A stretch of 64,000 nt of DNA from an uncultured Eubacteriales bacterium (lineage in GTDB: Bacteria; Bacillota; Clostridia; Oscillospirales; Acutalibacteraceae): positions 25,709-89,708 of the forward strand of contig CAKSHI010000006.1 in NCBI GenBank assembly GCA_934457115.1. Direction: 5' to 3'. Positions 28,774-39,066 of the stretch are shown here, one piece after another (the first letter of the stretch is position 1; every line of letters begins with the position of its first letter). The position numbers and the translations under genes are program-made. Below the pieces are notes generated by a model. That model worked only from the letters and a program-made list of their open reading frames with translations. It was not told where the DNA came from and ran no database searches.

Positions 28774-29037
28774 TTATGCTAGGTAATAAAATAGTGCAGT
28801 TATGAGTGAACCTGTAATTGCGGCTGTGCCAAATTTCAAAACACTTAAGGCAAAGTTATGCTTGTTCTTAATCGATGATGGGGCGTTAATATCCTTTAAT
28901 ATTTTCTTTGCCTCTTTTTCAAGAAATACTTCATTTGATTGAGAGTATTCGGGTTTAACTATAAGTAAGGCTTTTTCGTAATATTTATTTCCTGTTTGAG
29001 TTAATTCTATAACATGATGATTTATTCCTTTTACCAT
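28774..29037 (-). CDS. Small protein with C-terminal membrane anchor, hypothetical
   Basis: 87 residues: a polar N-terminal part (MVKGINHHVIELTQTGNKYYEKALLIVKPEY), a charged helix (FLEKEAKKILKDI), and one C-terminal hydrophobic segment (ALSVLKFGTAAITGSLITALFYYLA). I do not recognise the family; a tail-anchored cytoplasmic protein is the simplest reading. AAAAGGGGAA stands before the ATG. It is upstream of the DUF6512 gene, separated by the hairpin at 28718-28770. Confidence 0.65.
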   Translation of the reverse strand: MVKGINHHVIELTQTGNKYYEKALLIVKPEYSQSNEVFLEKEAKKILKDINAPSSIKNKHNFALSVLKFGTAAITGSLITALFYYLA

Positions 29038-29218
29038 AATTGATTCCCCTTTTTTTAGATAAAAGTATTTTTATCACAATTTTAATTCAATATACAAATC
29101 TCACTATTAAAAATTATGGTTAAAATTAATACGGCTAAAAGGATTAACAATGATAAATATATATTATGTTTAATGTGGAATGTTTTTTATATTATGTATG
29201 ATTTTGGTTATAATTTAC

Positions 29219-29247
29219 TTGACAGTAATGAAAACTAATTATACAAT
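29219..29247 (+). promoter_or_regulatory. Promoter of the RNase J gene
   Basis: TTGACA (29219-29224) and TACAAT (29242-29247) with a 17-base spacer. The 29038-29218 stretch before it is AT-rich and shows nothing else. The resulting leader is about 140 bases long. Confidence 0.8.
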
Positions 29248-29272
29248 ATAATAGTATTAATATGTTCGGACC

Positions 29273-29341
29273 AAAGTTTATATAGAAATATAAACTTTAA
29301 TATTAAGCTTAGAAAAAATCTGTTCGTATCGTTTGGAACAG
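29273..29341 (+). promoter_or_regulatory. Two hairpins in the RNase J mRNA leader
   Basis: AAAGTTTATAT (29273-29283) pairs perfectly with ATATAAACTTT (29288-29298) over an AGAA loop; a second stem pairs CTGTTC (29320-29325) with GAACAG (29336-29341). Neither is followed by a clear T-tract. They could affect stability or autoregulation of the RNase J mRNA. Confidence 0.5.
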
Positions 29342-29392
29342 GCTTACTTTTAAATATATTAGAATACTAAAAAATAAAATGGAGGTCGCGTT

Positions 29393-31252
29393 GTGGAGAA
29401 AAAACAACAATATAAAAAAGAAAATAAAGTAAATGCTAAACGCAGTGATCAAATTCTTAGTACAAGCATTGCAGAATCAAAAGATGATTCATCTAAGGAG
29501 AGTAATAAATCTACAAGGGTAAAGCAGGAGAAAAGACCCAAAAACAGAGGTAGAAGACCAACTAAGTCCTTGAAAAATAAAAAGCAAAAAGAGGCTCCTT
29601 CTATAAAAGTTATGTTTTTGGGAGGTCTTAATGAGATAGGTAAAAATATGACATTGTTTGAATGTCAAGATGATATGTTTTTGCTTGACTGCGGTATGAC
29701 TTTCCCTGATGGTGATATGCTTGGAGTAGATTTGGTTATTCCTGATTTTACCTATGTTGAGAAGAATATAGATAAAATCAAAGGTGTAGTTATAACCCAT
29801 GGGCACGAGGACCATATAGGAGCAATCCCTTACCTTTTGAAAAAGGTTTCAATCCCGATATACGGCACACCGCTTTCAATAGGCCTTATTGGGGGAAAAC
29901 TTAAGGAGCATGGACTATTAAAAAAAGCCAAGCTTAACACAATTAAACCCGGTGACAGAATAAAACTCGGCTGTATGGAAGTAGAGCCCATTCATGTAAA
30001 TCACTCTATACCAGATGCAGTGGGCGTAGCTATATATTCTCCTGCGGGTACATTGGTTCATACTGGTGACTTTAAAATAGACAGTACTCCAACCCAGGGT
30101 GAAATGATAGATATAGCAAGATTTGCCGAAGTTGGAAAAGAAGGTGTACTCGCTTTATTTGCCGATTCAACTAATGCAGAACGTCAAGGCTATACAATGA
30201 CAGAAAAGAAGATAAGTCAATCTTTTGATAAACTGTTTAACATGGCAGAATCAAAAAGAATAATAATAGCTACATTTTCTTCTAATATCAGCAGGATACA
30301 ACAAATAGTAAATTGTGCGCACAAGTATGGAAGAAAGGTTTCCTTCTCCGGAAGAAGCATGATAAATTATATAAATATAGCAAGTGAATTGGGATATATA
30401 GATATACCTTCGGATGTTATGTTGGATATTAATTTGTTAAACAAGTATCCTAAGGATAAGGTAGTATTAGTGACAACGGGAAGCCAAGGCGAACCTATGT
30501 CAGCCCTTTCAAGAATGGCGTCTTCAGATCATAAAAAGGTTTCCGTAGGCCCTGAAGATTTTATCATAATTTCAGCAAATCCGATACCCGGCAATGAAAA
30601 AACAGTTGGAGATGTGATTAACGAGCTAATGAAACTTGGCTGCGAGGTTGTTTATGAATCAATGTATGAGGTTCATGTTTCAGGACATGCTTGCCAAGAA
30701 GAGTTAAAGCTTATGTTGGGCATAGTAAAACCTAAATATTTCATACCCGTACACGGCGAACAAAAGCATCTTGTGAAACATGCAGGACTTGCTAAGATGA
30801 TGGGTATGGATGACAGCAATATTTTTATAGGCGATGTTGGTAATGCTATTGAAATTAATAGGGATTATATTAAGCAAATAGCAGATGTACCTGCAGGAAA
30901 GACTCTAGTTGACGGTTTAGGCGTAGGCGATGTTGGTAATATAGTATTGAGGGATAGAAAACGTTTGTCCGAAGATGGTCTTATAGTTGTTGTAGCAACT
31001 ATTGACCCTGAAAACGGCAACACAGTGTCCGGCCCGGATATAGTATCAAGAGGATTTGTCTATGTAAGAGAATCAGAAGAGCTTATTGCAAGTGCCGAAA
31101 AGGCCGCAGCTGCTGTACTTAATAAATGTGCAAAGGAAAATATACACGAGTGGGGCATTATAAAAAATAATATTAGAGATGCTTTATCTGCATTGTTCTA
31201 TGAAAGAACAAGAAGAAGCCCGATGATATTGCCTATTTTAATGGAAATATAG
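29393..31252 (+). CDS. rnj: Ribonuclease J
   Basis: RNase J is a metallo-beta-lactamase-fold endo- and 5'-3' exoribonuclease central to mRNA decay in Bacillota. The zinc motif is VITHGHEDHIGAIPYL (about residue 133), with HTGDFKID, ADSTNAE, TTGSQGEPMSAL, HVSGHACQEELKLML and PKYFIPVHGE following; the beta-CASP domain and C-terminal domain are complete. An N-terminal extension of about 65 residues is rich in Lys, Ser, Asn and Arg and is probably disordered and RNA-binding. Total length is 619, longer than the usual 555. The GTG start at 29393 has GGAGG upstream. Confidence 0.95.
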   Translation: MEKKQQYKKENKVNAKRSDQILSTSIAESKDDSSKESNKSTRVKQEKRPKNRGRRPTKSLKNKKQKEAPSIKVMFLGGLNEIGKNMTLFECQDDMFLLDCGMTFPDGDMLGVDLVIPDFTYVEKNIDKIKGVVITHGHEDHIGAIPYLLKKVSIPIYGTPLSIGLIGGKLKEHGLLKKAKLNTIKPGDRIKLGCMEVEPIHVNHSIPDAVGVAIYSPAGTLVHTGDFKIDSTPTQGEMIDIARFAEVGKEGVLALFADSTNAERQGYTMTEKKISQSFDKLFNMAESKRIIIATFSSNISRIQQIVNCAHKYGRKVSFSGRSMINYINIASELGYIDIPSDVMLDINLLNKYPKDKVVLVTTGSQGEPMSALSRMASSDHKKVSVGPEDFIIISANPIPGNEKTVGDVINELMKLGCEVVYESMYEVHVSGHACQEELKLMLGIVKPKYFIPVHGEQKHLVKHAGLAKMMGMDDSNIFIGDVGNAIEINRDYIKQIADVPAGKTLVDGLGVGDVGNIVLRDRKRLSEDGLIVVVATIDPENGNTVSGPDIVSRGFVYVRESEELIASAEKAAAAVLNKCAKENIHEWGIIKNNIRDALSALFYERTRRSPMILPILMEI

Positions 31253-31304
31253 TTATTTTATATACATTTGGTGTGTATTAATAAAATAGGAGGCGATTTG
31301 TTTT

Positions 31305-33263
31305 ATGAAAAAAAGTTATAACACGATATTTGTTGATGCTTTATTGATATTTACAATATTAACAATGACTATAATAAGCTGCTTTTATAATAAAGTCGTC
31401 TTTTATTTTGAGATACCATTTGCTTTTTTGTGTATTGGGATATTAATATACAATATTTTTAGGGACTTTAAAAATGTTAATGTTCTCCATCAAAAAGACG
31501 GGGTAATTGATAATCTTGACAAGCATACGCTTGAAAGACTTAAGGCTCCTGTTGCTTTGCTTGATAAAAAGTACAATGTTATTTGGAAAAATCATAGCTT
31601 TCAAAAGATTTTTGGAAAGGAACAATTAAATCTCGAGAATCTTATAAAAACTGAGCCAATTAGTTCATTATTGAACAAAGGTATTGAGACTATAGAAATC
31701 CTTGATATTAGGTATAGTGTTTTATCTATAGAGTTTAAGGAATATATAGAATTATATTTCGTTGAGGATAAGTATTATCATCAAATAGAAAGTGAATACC
31801 TTAAAAGTCGTCCCGTAGTGGCTATGGTGATGTTTGACAATAAAGAGGAATTTGAAGCTGATGCGATAGACAATGAAGATGATCAAATAATTGCTAAAGT
31901 AGAGGGAATCATTCAAAAATGGGCAGCAGGTACAACAGGATTTTATAAGAAATTAAATAATTCAAGATATCTTGTTGTGTTTGAAGAGAGAAGTCTTGAT
32001 GTATTTATAAAAGAAAAATTTAAGATTTTAGAGGAAGTAAGAAGTGTAAAGTCTGAGGATAAACGTTGGGCTACAGTATCTATAGGTATTGGGGCTGACG
32101 GGAAATCCTTGAAAGAATGTGAACATTGGGCACGAAATGCTCTCGATATGGCATTGGGTCGAGGCGGAGACCAAGTTGTTGTCAAAAAAGGAAAAAGTTA
32201 TAGCTTCTTTGGAGGAGTTTCAAAGGAAACTGAAAAAAGGAGCAAGGTTAGAGCAAGGGTTATATCGATGGCATTGTCAGACCAAATAGATAACAGTGAT
32301 AAGGTACTTATAATGGGTCATAGGTTTTCAGACCTTGATTGTGTTGGTGCCGCTATAGGTATGTATAGTGCAGCAGCAAAGGGAAAAAGGAAAGAAGCCT
32401 ATATAGTTTTAAATAAAGATGAGACTCTTGCCTTGCCTCTTGTAAAAAATATAGAAGCAATGAGCAGTAAGGAAATATTTATTTCTCCTGAAAAGGCTAT
32501 AGGATTAATAACTGAAAAAACTCTTCTTATAATAGTTGACACTCATTCAATGGACTTTTTGGAAAGCAAACTTTTATATGAGAAATCGCATAAAACGGTT
32601 GTTATAGATCACCATAGAATGATGGTAAATCATATTTCTAATGCTGTAGTATTTTACCATGAACCTTACGCTTCTTCGGCATCTGAAATGGTAACGGAAC
32701 TTGTCCAGTACTTAGATGACGAATTTTTAAATAGAATTGAAGCGGAATCCCTTTTAGCAGGCATTATGCTTGACAGTAAGAATTTCGTCCTAAAAACAGG
32801 AGTTAGAACTTTTGAAGCAGCTGCTTATTTAAGAAGAAAAGGTGCAGATACGGTAGAAGTAAAAAGGCTATTCTCAAATTCCATGAATACTTATAAGGTA
32901 AAATATCAGCTTATCTCAGGGGCTGAAATATTTAATAGCTGCGCTATAGCCTGCGCAGATGAAAAGGAAGGAAGCTATGAGGATATAAGAATAGCTTCGG
33001 CTCAAGCAGCTGATGAACTCCTTGGAATTGAAGGAGTTAGAGCTTCGTTTGTTATATATTCTTCCGGGAATAATTCAGTGAGTATATCCGCAAGGTCGTT
33101 TGGAGATGTTAACGTGCAGCTCATCATGGAAGCTATGGGCGGCGGAGGACACCAAACTATGGCAGGAGCTCAAATTAATGATACAAGTATAAAAGAAGTA
33201 GCTCAAAGGTTAATAGAACTTATTAGCCCTATTGAAATATCTAATACAAAAAATGAGGTGTAA
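31305..33263 (+). CDS. gdpP: GdpP-type cyclic-di-AMP phosphodiesterase
   Basis: Membrane-bound enzyme that linearises c-di-AMP. Two N-terminal membrane segments (about residues 8-50) are followed by a PAS domain (about 70-140), a degenerate GGDEF domain (about 165-300, without an intact GGDEF motif) and a DHH-DHHA1 module: [34 protein letters not shown] near residue 435 and [13 protein letters not shown] near 610. Length 652 is normal. AGGAGGCGA lies before the ATG. rplI follows after two bases, the conserved gdpP-rplI-dnaB order. Confidence 0.95.
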   Translation: MKKSYNTIFVDALLIFTILTMTIISCFYNKVVFYFEIPFAFLCIGILIYNIFRDFKNVNVLHQKDGVIDNLDKHTLERLKAPVALLDKKYNVIWKNHSFQKIFGKEQLNLENLIKTEPISSLLNKGIETIEILDIRYSVLSIEFKEYIELYFVEDKYYHQIESEYLKSRPVVAMVMFDNKEEFEADAIDNEDDQIIAKVEGIIQKWAAGTTGFYKKLNNSRYLVVFEERSLDVFIKEKFKILEEVRSVKSEDKRWATVSIGIGADGKSLKECEHWARNALDMALGRGGDQVVVKKGKSYSFFGGVSKETEKRSKVRARVISMALSDQIDNSDKVLIMGHRFSDLDCVGAAIGMYSAAAKGKRKEAYIVLNKDETLALPLVKNIEAMSSKEIFISPEKAIGLITEKTLLIIVDTHSMDFLESKLLYEKSHKTVVIDHHRMMVNHISNAVVFYHEPYASSASEMVTELVQYLDDEFLNRIEAESLLAGIMLDSKNFVLKTGVRTFEAAAYLRRKGADTVEVKRLFSNSMNTYKVKYQLISGAEIFNSCAIACADEKEGSYEDIRIASAQAADELLGIEGVRASFVIYSSGNNSVSISARSFGDVNVQLIMEAMGGGGHQTMAGAQINDTSIKEVAQRLIELISPIEISNTKNEV

Positions 33264-33265
33264 TT

Positions 33266-33715
33266 ATGAAAGTAATATTATTGCAGGATGTTAAAAGCAA
33301 AGGCAAGAAGGGTGATCTGATAAATGTATCGGATGGATATGCAAGAAACTGCTTGCTTCCTCAAAAACTCGCTAAGGAAGCTGATAACCAAGCTATGAAC
33401 GAGCTTAAAAATGCAAAAGCTTCGGAAGCTCATAAAATAGAAGTTCAAAAAGCAGAAGCAAATGCGATTTATAAAAAAATATCCGGAAAAACTTTAAAGT
33501 TTTCAGCTAAATCCGGTAAATCTGGTAAACTTTTCGGGTCTATTACATCTAAAGAAATCGCTTTGGAACTTGAAAAGGTTTACGATGTTTCTATTGATAA
33601 AAGAAAAATACATTTAAGCAGTGATATCAAAAACTTTGGCACATATGAGTGTGAGATAAAACTTTATGCAGGAATTGTAGCCAAGGTATTTGTTCAGGTT
33701 ACAGAGCTAAATTAA
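33266..33715 (+). CDS. rplI: 50S ribosomal protein L9
   Basis: L9 starts [28 protein letters not shown], the family signature, has a central helix rich in Ala and Lys, and a C-terminal domain with GSITSKEIA. Length 149 is normal. It binds 23S rRNA and helps maintain reading frame. It begins two bases after gdpP, so the two are probably translationally coupled. A hairpin and a new promoter follow before dnaB. Confidence 0.97.
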   Translation: MKVILLQDVKSKGKKGDLINVSDGYARNCLLPQKLAKEADNQAMNELKNAKASEAHKIEVQKAEANAIYKKISGKTLKFSAKSGKSGKLFGSITSKEIALELEKVYDVSIDKRKIHLSSDIKNFGTYECEIKLYAGIVAKVFVQVTELN

Positions 33716-33750
33716 TTAAATATACTACATTTAATCATGGTAAATTATGT

Positions 33751-33778
33751 TTGCCATGATTTCTGATTTTGTTATAAT
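33751..33778 (+). promoter_or_regulatory. Promoter before dnaB, overlapping a hairpin
   Basis: TTGCCA (33751-33756) and TATAAT (33773-33778) with a 16-base spacer. The -35 lies in the second arm of a hairpin (ATCATGG/CCATGAT, about 33733-33760) that may end the gdpP-rplI transcript. Confidence 0.55.
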
Positions 33779-33815
33779 AATATATAAGTTTTGCAGATTT
33801 AGGAGGTGATGTGCA

Positions 33816-35189
33816 GTGGATGATTTTAAAATAACATCGGGTTATGATAATATAAAATTGCCTTATAGTTTAGAGGCAGAGCAATCTGTTTTAGGAGCAA
33901 TTTTACTTGATTCAGATTGTATGGATAAAGTTGCGGAGATATTGCCTATACCGGATTATTTTCATTTGGTTAACCATCAACTTATATATTCCGCTATGCT
34001 TGAAATGTTTACATTTGGTAAACCTGTGGACTTTATTACGGTTTTAGAGAAACTTAAACAAGATAAAAGTTTCGACGAGGCAACGGGTAAGACATATCTA
34101 ATGCAATTAGCCCAAATTGTACCGTCAATATCAAATGTAGAAGTATATGCAAATATTGTAAGAGAAAAATATGACACAAGAAAATTAATTATTACTGCAC
34201 GTGAAATAATGGAGGATGCAACGGAGGACACTGCGGACTCTGCGGACCTCCTTGACTCGGCAGAACAGAAAATATTTGATATACGGCGTGGAAAAAATAT
34301 GCAGGGTCTTCAAAAGATTGACGAGATCGTTGTCCAAACTTTTGACAGACTTGATATGTTAAACTCTGAAGAGGGTAAACTTTATAGAGGTATACCTACA
34401 GGTATATCTGCTTTGGATGAGACAATAACGGGACTTAATAGGTCAGACCTAATACTTTTAGCTGCAAGACCCGGTATGGGTAAAACGAGTTTTGCCTTAA
34501 ATATAGCAAGGCATGTCGCAGTTAAAGAATTCAGAAAGGTTGCATTTTTCTCGCTTGAAATGACAAAGGAGCAGTTGGCTTCAAGATTACTTTCGACTGA
34601 AGCATTAGTTGGAGGAGTAAAACTCAGGACAGGTAAATTGGCTGAGGATGAGTGGATACGTCTTATAGAAGCCGGAGATATTCTTTCAAAGACACAAATG
34701 TACTTTGACGATACTCCGGGAATTACCGTGCCCGAGATGAAGGCAAAACTTAGAAGACTTAAAGATGTAGACTTAGTAATTATAGACTATTTGCAGCTTA
34801 TGTCGGGCGGCAAGAACATAAATAACAGAGTGCAGGAGATTTCCGAGATAACAAGAAACCTAAAGATTATGGCAAAGGAAATAAATGTTCCCGTAATAAC
34901 GCTGTCTCAGCTTTCGCGTGCTTCCGAACAAAGAGCAGAGCATAGACCGGTATTATCAGACTTAAGGGATTCAGGTTCAATCGAGCAGGATGCCGACATA
35001 GTTATGTTTTTGTATAGGCCGGATTATTACACAGATCAAGATGATGATAATCAAGACAACAACGGGAAGAACAGCGGCGAGTGTATAGTAGCTAAAAACC
35101 GTCATGGAGAGGCTAGAACAGTTTACTTGCATTGGCAGGGCGAATTTATGCGTTTTACAGGCCAGGAGATGTTTAGAAATGATCAATAA
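33816..35189 (+). CDS. dnaB: Replicative DNA helicase DnaB
   Basis: Hexameric helicase of the replication fork (called DnaC in Bacillus). The N-terminal domain (LPYSLEAEQSVLGAILLD, residues 15-115) and the RecA-like domain with Walker A AARPGMGKTSFALNIA near residue 216, Walker B DLVIIDYLQLM and the SDLRDSGSIEQDADIVMFL segment are complete. Length is 457. GTG 33816 follows AGGAGGTGAT, a near-perfect ribosome binding site. No intein is present. tilS overlaps its end by 11 bases. Confidence 0.97.
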   Translation: MDDFKITSGYDNIKLPYSLEAEQSVLGAILLDSDCMDKVAEILPIPDYFHLVNHQLIYSAMLEMFTFGKPVDFITVLEKLKQDKSFDEATGKTYLMQLAQIVPSISNVEVYANIVREKYDTRKLIITAREIMEDATEDTADSADLLDSAEQKIFDIRRGKNMQGLQKIDEIVVQTFDRLDMLNSEEGKLYRGIPTGISALDETITGLNRSDLILLAARPGMGKTSFALNIARHVAVKEFRKVAFFSLEMTKEQLASRLLSTEALVGGVKLRTGKLAEDEWIRLIEAGDILSKTQMYFDDTPGITVPEMKAKLRRLKDVDLVIIDYLQLMSGGKNINNRVQEISEITRNLKIMAKEINVPVITLSQLSRASEQRAEHRPVLSDLRDSGSIEQDADIVMFLYRPDYYTDQDDDNQDNNGKNSGECIVAKNRHGEARTVYLHWQGEFMRFTGQEMFRNDQ

Positions 35190-36534
35190 GGTAAAAAAGG
35201 CTATTGAAGATTTTGATATGCTGCATTGTGGTGACAAGGTTTTGGTTGGCCTTTCAGGTGGGGCGGATTCAATTTCGCTTTTACACGCACTCTACTCTTT
35301 AAAAGGAGAATTAAACTTAGAAATTTTTGCTGCACATGTTAATCATGGATTAAGAGGAAAAGATGCACTTGATGATGAAAATTTTGCAAGAGAGACTTGT
35401 GAAAAACTAGGTATTCCTATATATGTTTTAAGAGCAGACATAAAAAAAGAGGCGCTCGAAAAGGGCATGGGTATAGAAGAATGCGGCAGGAGCGTAAGAT
35501 ATAGATTTTTTAAAGAGATAAGCCAAAAATTAGGTTCTAAAACCGCTACAGCACATACTCTTTCGGATAATCTAGAAACTCTTATTTTGAATTTTACCAG
35601 GGGTGCAGGACTTAATGGAATGTGTGGGATAAAACCCGTAAGAAACAATATAATAAGACCCCTTATCTATCTTACAAGGCAAGAGATAGAAGATTATTGC
35701 AAAGAAAATAATTTGAAGTTTATTATAGATAAATCTAATTATGATAGATGTTATTCAAGAAATAAAATAAGGCTCGATGTTATACCTATTTTAAAGGAGA
35801 TAAATCCCTCTGTAGAAAAATCTGCCTTAAGAATGATAAGTCAATTTAAGGATGTAGACAATTATATTGAAAATCAAGCTAAAAAGGTTTTAGAATCATC
35901 AAAGCTTTCCGATGGATATGATGTAAAAAATCTATTAGAATTAGATAAAGCAGTGCTGTCGAGGTGTATTTCGATTATAGCCGGCGGAAATTTAGAAAAT
36001 ATTCATATTGACCTGGTTATAGAAAGTCTAAACAATGGTTTTGGTACCGTTACATTGCCGGGCAAGAGATATATTGAGATCAATTCCGGTGTAATTAGAT
36101 TAAAAAAGGAACAAAATAAGCAAGTAGAATTGTGGGAATATAAAATTAATAGCACAAATATCTTGACATATAATAAAAGAGAGTTCATAATTAGATCTAT
36201 AGATATAATGGAGTATAATATTCTATTGGATAAAAATAAGGAATTAGGATTATTTGCTCTTGATTATGATCTGGTTACCGAAAATACAGTGGTAAGGAAC
36301 AGAAGAAGTTCAGATAGGTTTAAAATTCCTAAAAGAGGGATTACCAAATCGTTAAAAAAACTTTTTAACGAAGAGAAGATCCCGATTTATGTTAGAAATA
36401 ATTTGCCGATAATAGCAGACGGAGACAAAGTTTTGTGGATTTACGGCTTTGGCGCTTCTGAGTTTGCTAAAATTAATAAAGACACTAGAAAAGTGTTAAC
36501 CATATTTCCTAAGGAGTGTTATCATGATAAATGA
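35179..36534 (+). CDS. tilS: tRNA(Ile)-lysidine synthase
   Basis: TilS converts C34 of tRNA-Ile(CAU) to lysidine, so that it reads AUA. The PP-loop motif VGLSGGADSISLLHAL is at residues about 22-37; AAHVNHGLRGKDA and THTLSDN-like TAHTLSDNLETLI complete the N-type ATPase core; a C-terminal domain includes VRNRRSSDRFKIP and ends with GFGASEFAKI. Length is 451. ATG 35179 lies within the last codons of dnaB, with GGAGATG upstream. hpt overlaps its end by 11 bases; tilS-hpt-ftsH is a conserved cluster. Confidence 0.95.
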   Translation: MINKVKKAIEDFDMLHCGDKVLVGLSGGADSISLLHALYSLKGELNLEIFAAHVNHGLRGKDALDDENFARETCEKLGIPIYVLRADIKKEALEKGMGIEECGRSVRYRFFKEISQKLGSKTATAHTLSDNLETLILNFTRGAGLNGMCGIKPVRNNIIRPLIYLTRQEIEDYCKENNLKFIIDKSNYDRCYSRNKIRLDVIPILKEINPSVEKSALRMISQFKDVDNYIENQAKKVLESSKLSDGYDVKNLLELDKAVLSRCISIIAGGNLENIHIDLVIESLNNGFGTVTLPGKRYIEINSGVIRLKKEQNKQVELWEYKINSTNILTYNKREFIIRSIDIMEYNILLDKNKELGLFALDYDLVTENTVVRNRRSSDRFKIPKRGITKSLKKLFNEEKIPIYVRNNLPIIADGDKVLWIYGFGASEFAKINKDTRKVLTIFPKECYHDK

Positions 36535-37069
36535 TGTTGAAAAAATTCTTTTAAGTAGCGAAGAAATCCAAGAAATTACCAAAAAATTAGGTAAAAAAAT
36601 CAGTGAAGATTATAAAGACAAAAACTTATTAATGGTAAGTGTATTAAAAGGTTCTATTTTGTTTATGGCAGATTTAATGAGGGCAATTGATATACACTGT
36701 AGGATTGACTTTATGGCCGTCTCTACATATGCAGGCGGAGTAGCAAGCAGTGGAGTAGCAAAAATAATCAAAGATTTAGATATGCCGATAGAAGGCTACG
36801 ATGTTTTGATTGTAGAGGATATTTTAGACAGTGGTTTAACTTTGAGTAATATAATTGACCTTTTGGAGTCAAGAAATCCTAAGAGTATAAAAATATGCAC
36901 TCTATTAGATAAACCTGAAAGACGTAAAAGTAAAATAAAAGCAGATTATGCAGGGGCAGTTATTCCCGATGAATTTGTAGTCGGCTATGGCCTCGACTAT
37001 GATGAAAAATATAGAAACTTACCATTTGTAGGTGTATTAAAAGAGAGTGTTTACAGCGAAAATGTATAA
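36524..37069 (+). CDS. hpt: Hypoxanthine phosphoribosyltransferase
   Basis: Purine salvage enzyme forming IMP or GMP from hypoxanthine or guanine and PRPP. It has the PPi loop LKGSILFMADLMRAI, the PRPP signature VLIVEDILDSGLTLSNI and the purine-contact VVGYGLDYDEKYRNLP. The 181-residue length is normal. AAGGAGTG stands just before its ATG inside the tilS 3' end. Confidence 0.96.
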   Translation: MINDVEKILLSSEEIQEITKKLGKKISEDYKDKNLLMVSVLKGSILFMADLMRAIDIHCRIDFMAVSTYAGGVASSGVAKIIKDLDMPIEGYDVLIVEDILDSGLTLSNIIDLLESRNPKSIKICTLLDKPERRKSKIKADYAGAVIPDEFVVGYGLDYDEKYRNLPFVGVLKESVYSENV

Positions 37070-37102
37070 CACTAATTATACTACTATAAAGGAGAAACAA
37101 AC

Positions 37103-39007
37103 TTGAATAATAATAAAAAATCTTTTAAAAGTCTGTTGTTGTATATAGGGATTCCAATTATCATTATTCTTATAATAGCAGCTGTTTGGAATTCAGGTCC
37201 TAAGGATAACCATAAATATTCAGACATTGTTGGCTTTTTTAGAGATGAAAAGGTATCAAGCTATACTATTAATTTAGGTACGGGGGAAATGCAAATATCC
37301 CTTAAAGACAGCGGTGAAGTTATTAACTATACTGCACCCAGCGTTGGTCTTATGTATGAAGATATCAAAGATTATGTAGCAAAATATAATCAAGATAATC
37401 CCTCAAGTCCTATGGAATATGATCTTATAAAAGCTGCAGACACTTCTTGGATAATGGATATATTGCCAACACTTATATTACTTGTTTTGATGGGACTTTT
37501 CTGGTGGTTCCTAATGAGACGTATGTCTATGGGAATAGGCGACGGCGGCAAGCAAATGAGCTTTGGTAAAGCTAAAATTAAAAATATAAACGATGAAAAA
37601 AGAAAAACGACGTTTAAAGATGTGGCCGGAGCCGATGAGGAGAAAGAGGAACTTTGCGAAATAGTAGAGTTTTTGAAAAATCCTAAGAGATACAATGAAT
37701 TGGGTGCAAGAATACCTAAGGGTGTTTTATTGGTGGGCCCTCCGGGTACAGGTAAAACATTATTGGCAAGGGCTGTAGCAGGTGAAGCTGGTGTACCATT
37801 TTTCTCGATTTCAGGGTCTGATTTTGTCGAAATGTTTGTTGGTGTAGGTGCTTCAAGAGTAAGAGATTTATTTGATCAAGCCAAAAGAAATTCACCGTGT
37901 ATTATATTCATAGATGAAATTGATGCAGTAGGTCGTCATCGTGGTGCAGGACTTGGCGGCGGGCATGACGAAAGAGAACAAACTCTTAATCAGCTTCTTG
38001 TAGAGATGGATGGTTTTGGAGCAAATGAGGGCGTCATTATGATAGCCGCTACCAATAGACCTGATATATTGGATCCTGCTTTGATGAGACCCGGACGTTT
38101 TGACCGTCAAGTCATAGTAAGCTATCCGGATATAAAGGGCAGAGAAGAAATTTTAAAGGTTCATTCAAGAGGTAAGCCTTTGGCTCCTGATGTAGATCTT
38201 AAGGTTATAGCTAAATCTACAGCGGGATTTACGGGTGCAGATCTTGAAAATCTAATAAACGAAGCAGCTTTGTTATCAGCAAGAAAACATTTAAAAGCTA
38301 TTACTATGGATGAGATCGAAGAGGCTACTATTAAGGTTGTAGTCGGTGCTGAAAAAAGATCTAAGGTTATGACTGAAAAGGAAAAGAAAATTACTGCATA
38401 TCACGAGAGTGGTCATGCGATTGCAACCTATTTTTGTGAAACTCAAGATCCGGTTCATCAGATCTCTATCATTCCAAGAGGCATGGCCGGTGGATATACT
38501 ATGTCTTTACCGTCAGAAGATCGTTCTTACCGTTCAAAAAGAGAGATGGAAGAAGATATTGTTGTACTTTTAGGCGGTCGTGTTGCAGAATCTATTGTGC
38601 TTGGAGATATATCAACAGGAGCTTCCAATGATATTGAAAGAGCAACTAAGCTTGCTAATGCAATGGTTACTAAATATGGTATGAGTGATAAGTTAGGGCC
38701 GATTAATTACGGTGCTGACAATACGGAAGTATTTATTGGAAAAGATATGGGTCATACCAAAAACTATTCTGAAAAGATAGCAGCTGAAATAGATACTGAA
38801 ATGAGATCAATAATTACCAATGCCTATAATAGGACAGAGAAAATATTACTTGATAATAGAGATAAACTTGAAGAGCTTGCTATGTACTTATTTACAAAAG
38901 AAAAGGTAAGTGCTGAAGAGTTTGAAGATATCATGAAAGGAAAACTTCCTAAGGAAGATTCTCAAGACAATGAATTGTCCAACGAGGATTCTAATAATAT
39001 TAAATAG
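37103..39007 (+). CDS. ftsH: ATP-dependent zinc metalloprotease FtsH
   Basis: Membrane AAA+ protease for quality control of membrane and regulatory proteins. Two membrane segments (about 9-28 and 112-135) flank an extracytoplasmic domain; then Walker [15 protein letters not shown] near 211, Walker [13 protein letters not shown], the SRH region [19 protein letters not shown] and the zinc motif HESGH near 434 with a distal Asp in the peptidase domain. Length is 634. The start is TTG 37103 after AAGGAG. A terminator follows directly. Confidence 0.97.
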   Translation: MNNNKKSFKSLLLYIGIPIIIILIIAAVWNSGPKDNHKYSDIVGFFRDEKVSSYTINLGTGEMQISLKDSGEVINYTAPSVGLMYEDIKDYVAKYNQDNPSSPMEYDLIKAADTSWIMDILPTLILLVLMGLFWWFLMRRMSMGIGDGGKQMSFGKAKIKNINDEKRKTTFKDVAGADEEKEELCEIVEFLKNPKRYNELGARIPKGVLLVGPPGTGKTLLARAVAGEAGVPFFSISGSDFVEMFVGVGASRVRDLFDQAKRNSPCIIFIDEIDAVGRHRGAGLGGGHDEREQTLNQLLVEMDGFGANEGVIMIAATNRPDILDPALMRPGRFDRQVIVSYPDIKGREEILKVHSRGKPLAPDVDLKVIAKSTAGFTGADLENLINEAALLSARKHLKAITMDEIEEATIKVVVGAEKRSKVMTEKEKKITAYHESGHAIATYFCETQDPVHQISIIPRGMAGGYTMSLPSEDRSYRSKREMEEDIVVLLGGRVAESIVLGDISTGASNDIERATKLANAMVTKYGMSDKLGPINYGADNTEVFIGKDMGHTKNYSEKIAAEIDTEMRSIITNAYNRTEKILLDNRDKLEELAMYLFTKEKVSAEEFEDIMKGKLPKEDSQDNELSNEDSNNIK

Positions 39008-39013
39008 TTAATT

Positions 39014-39041
39014 AAAAAGGGGGCGTTAGCGCTCCTTTTTT
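39014..39041 (+). terminator. Terminator of the dnaB-tilS-hpt-ftsH run
   Basis: AAAAAGG (39014-39020) and GCG pair with CGC and CCTTTTT across a short loop, followed by T residues; it begins seven bases after the ftsH stop. Confidence 0.75.
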
Positions 39042-39066
39042 AGATATCAATAAGGGAGGAATAGTA

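Noticed and set aside
28774..28804. Plus-strand mini-frame at 28775 with a GGGGAGAG site in front
   Set aside because: The purine-rich sequence is the mirror arm of the hairpin covering the DUF6512 binding site; the frame is only a few codons and antisense to a minus-strand gene.
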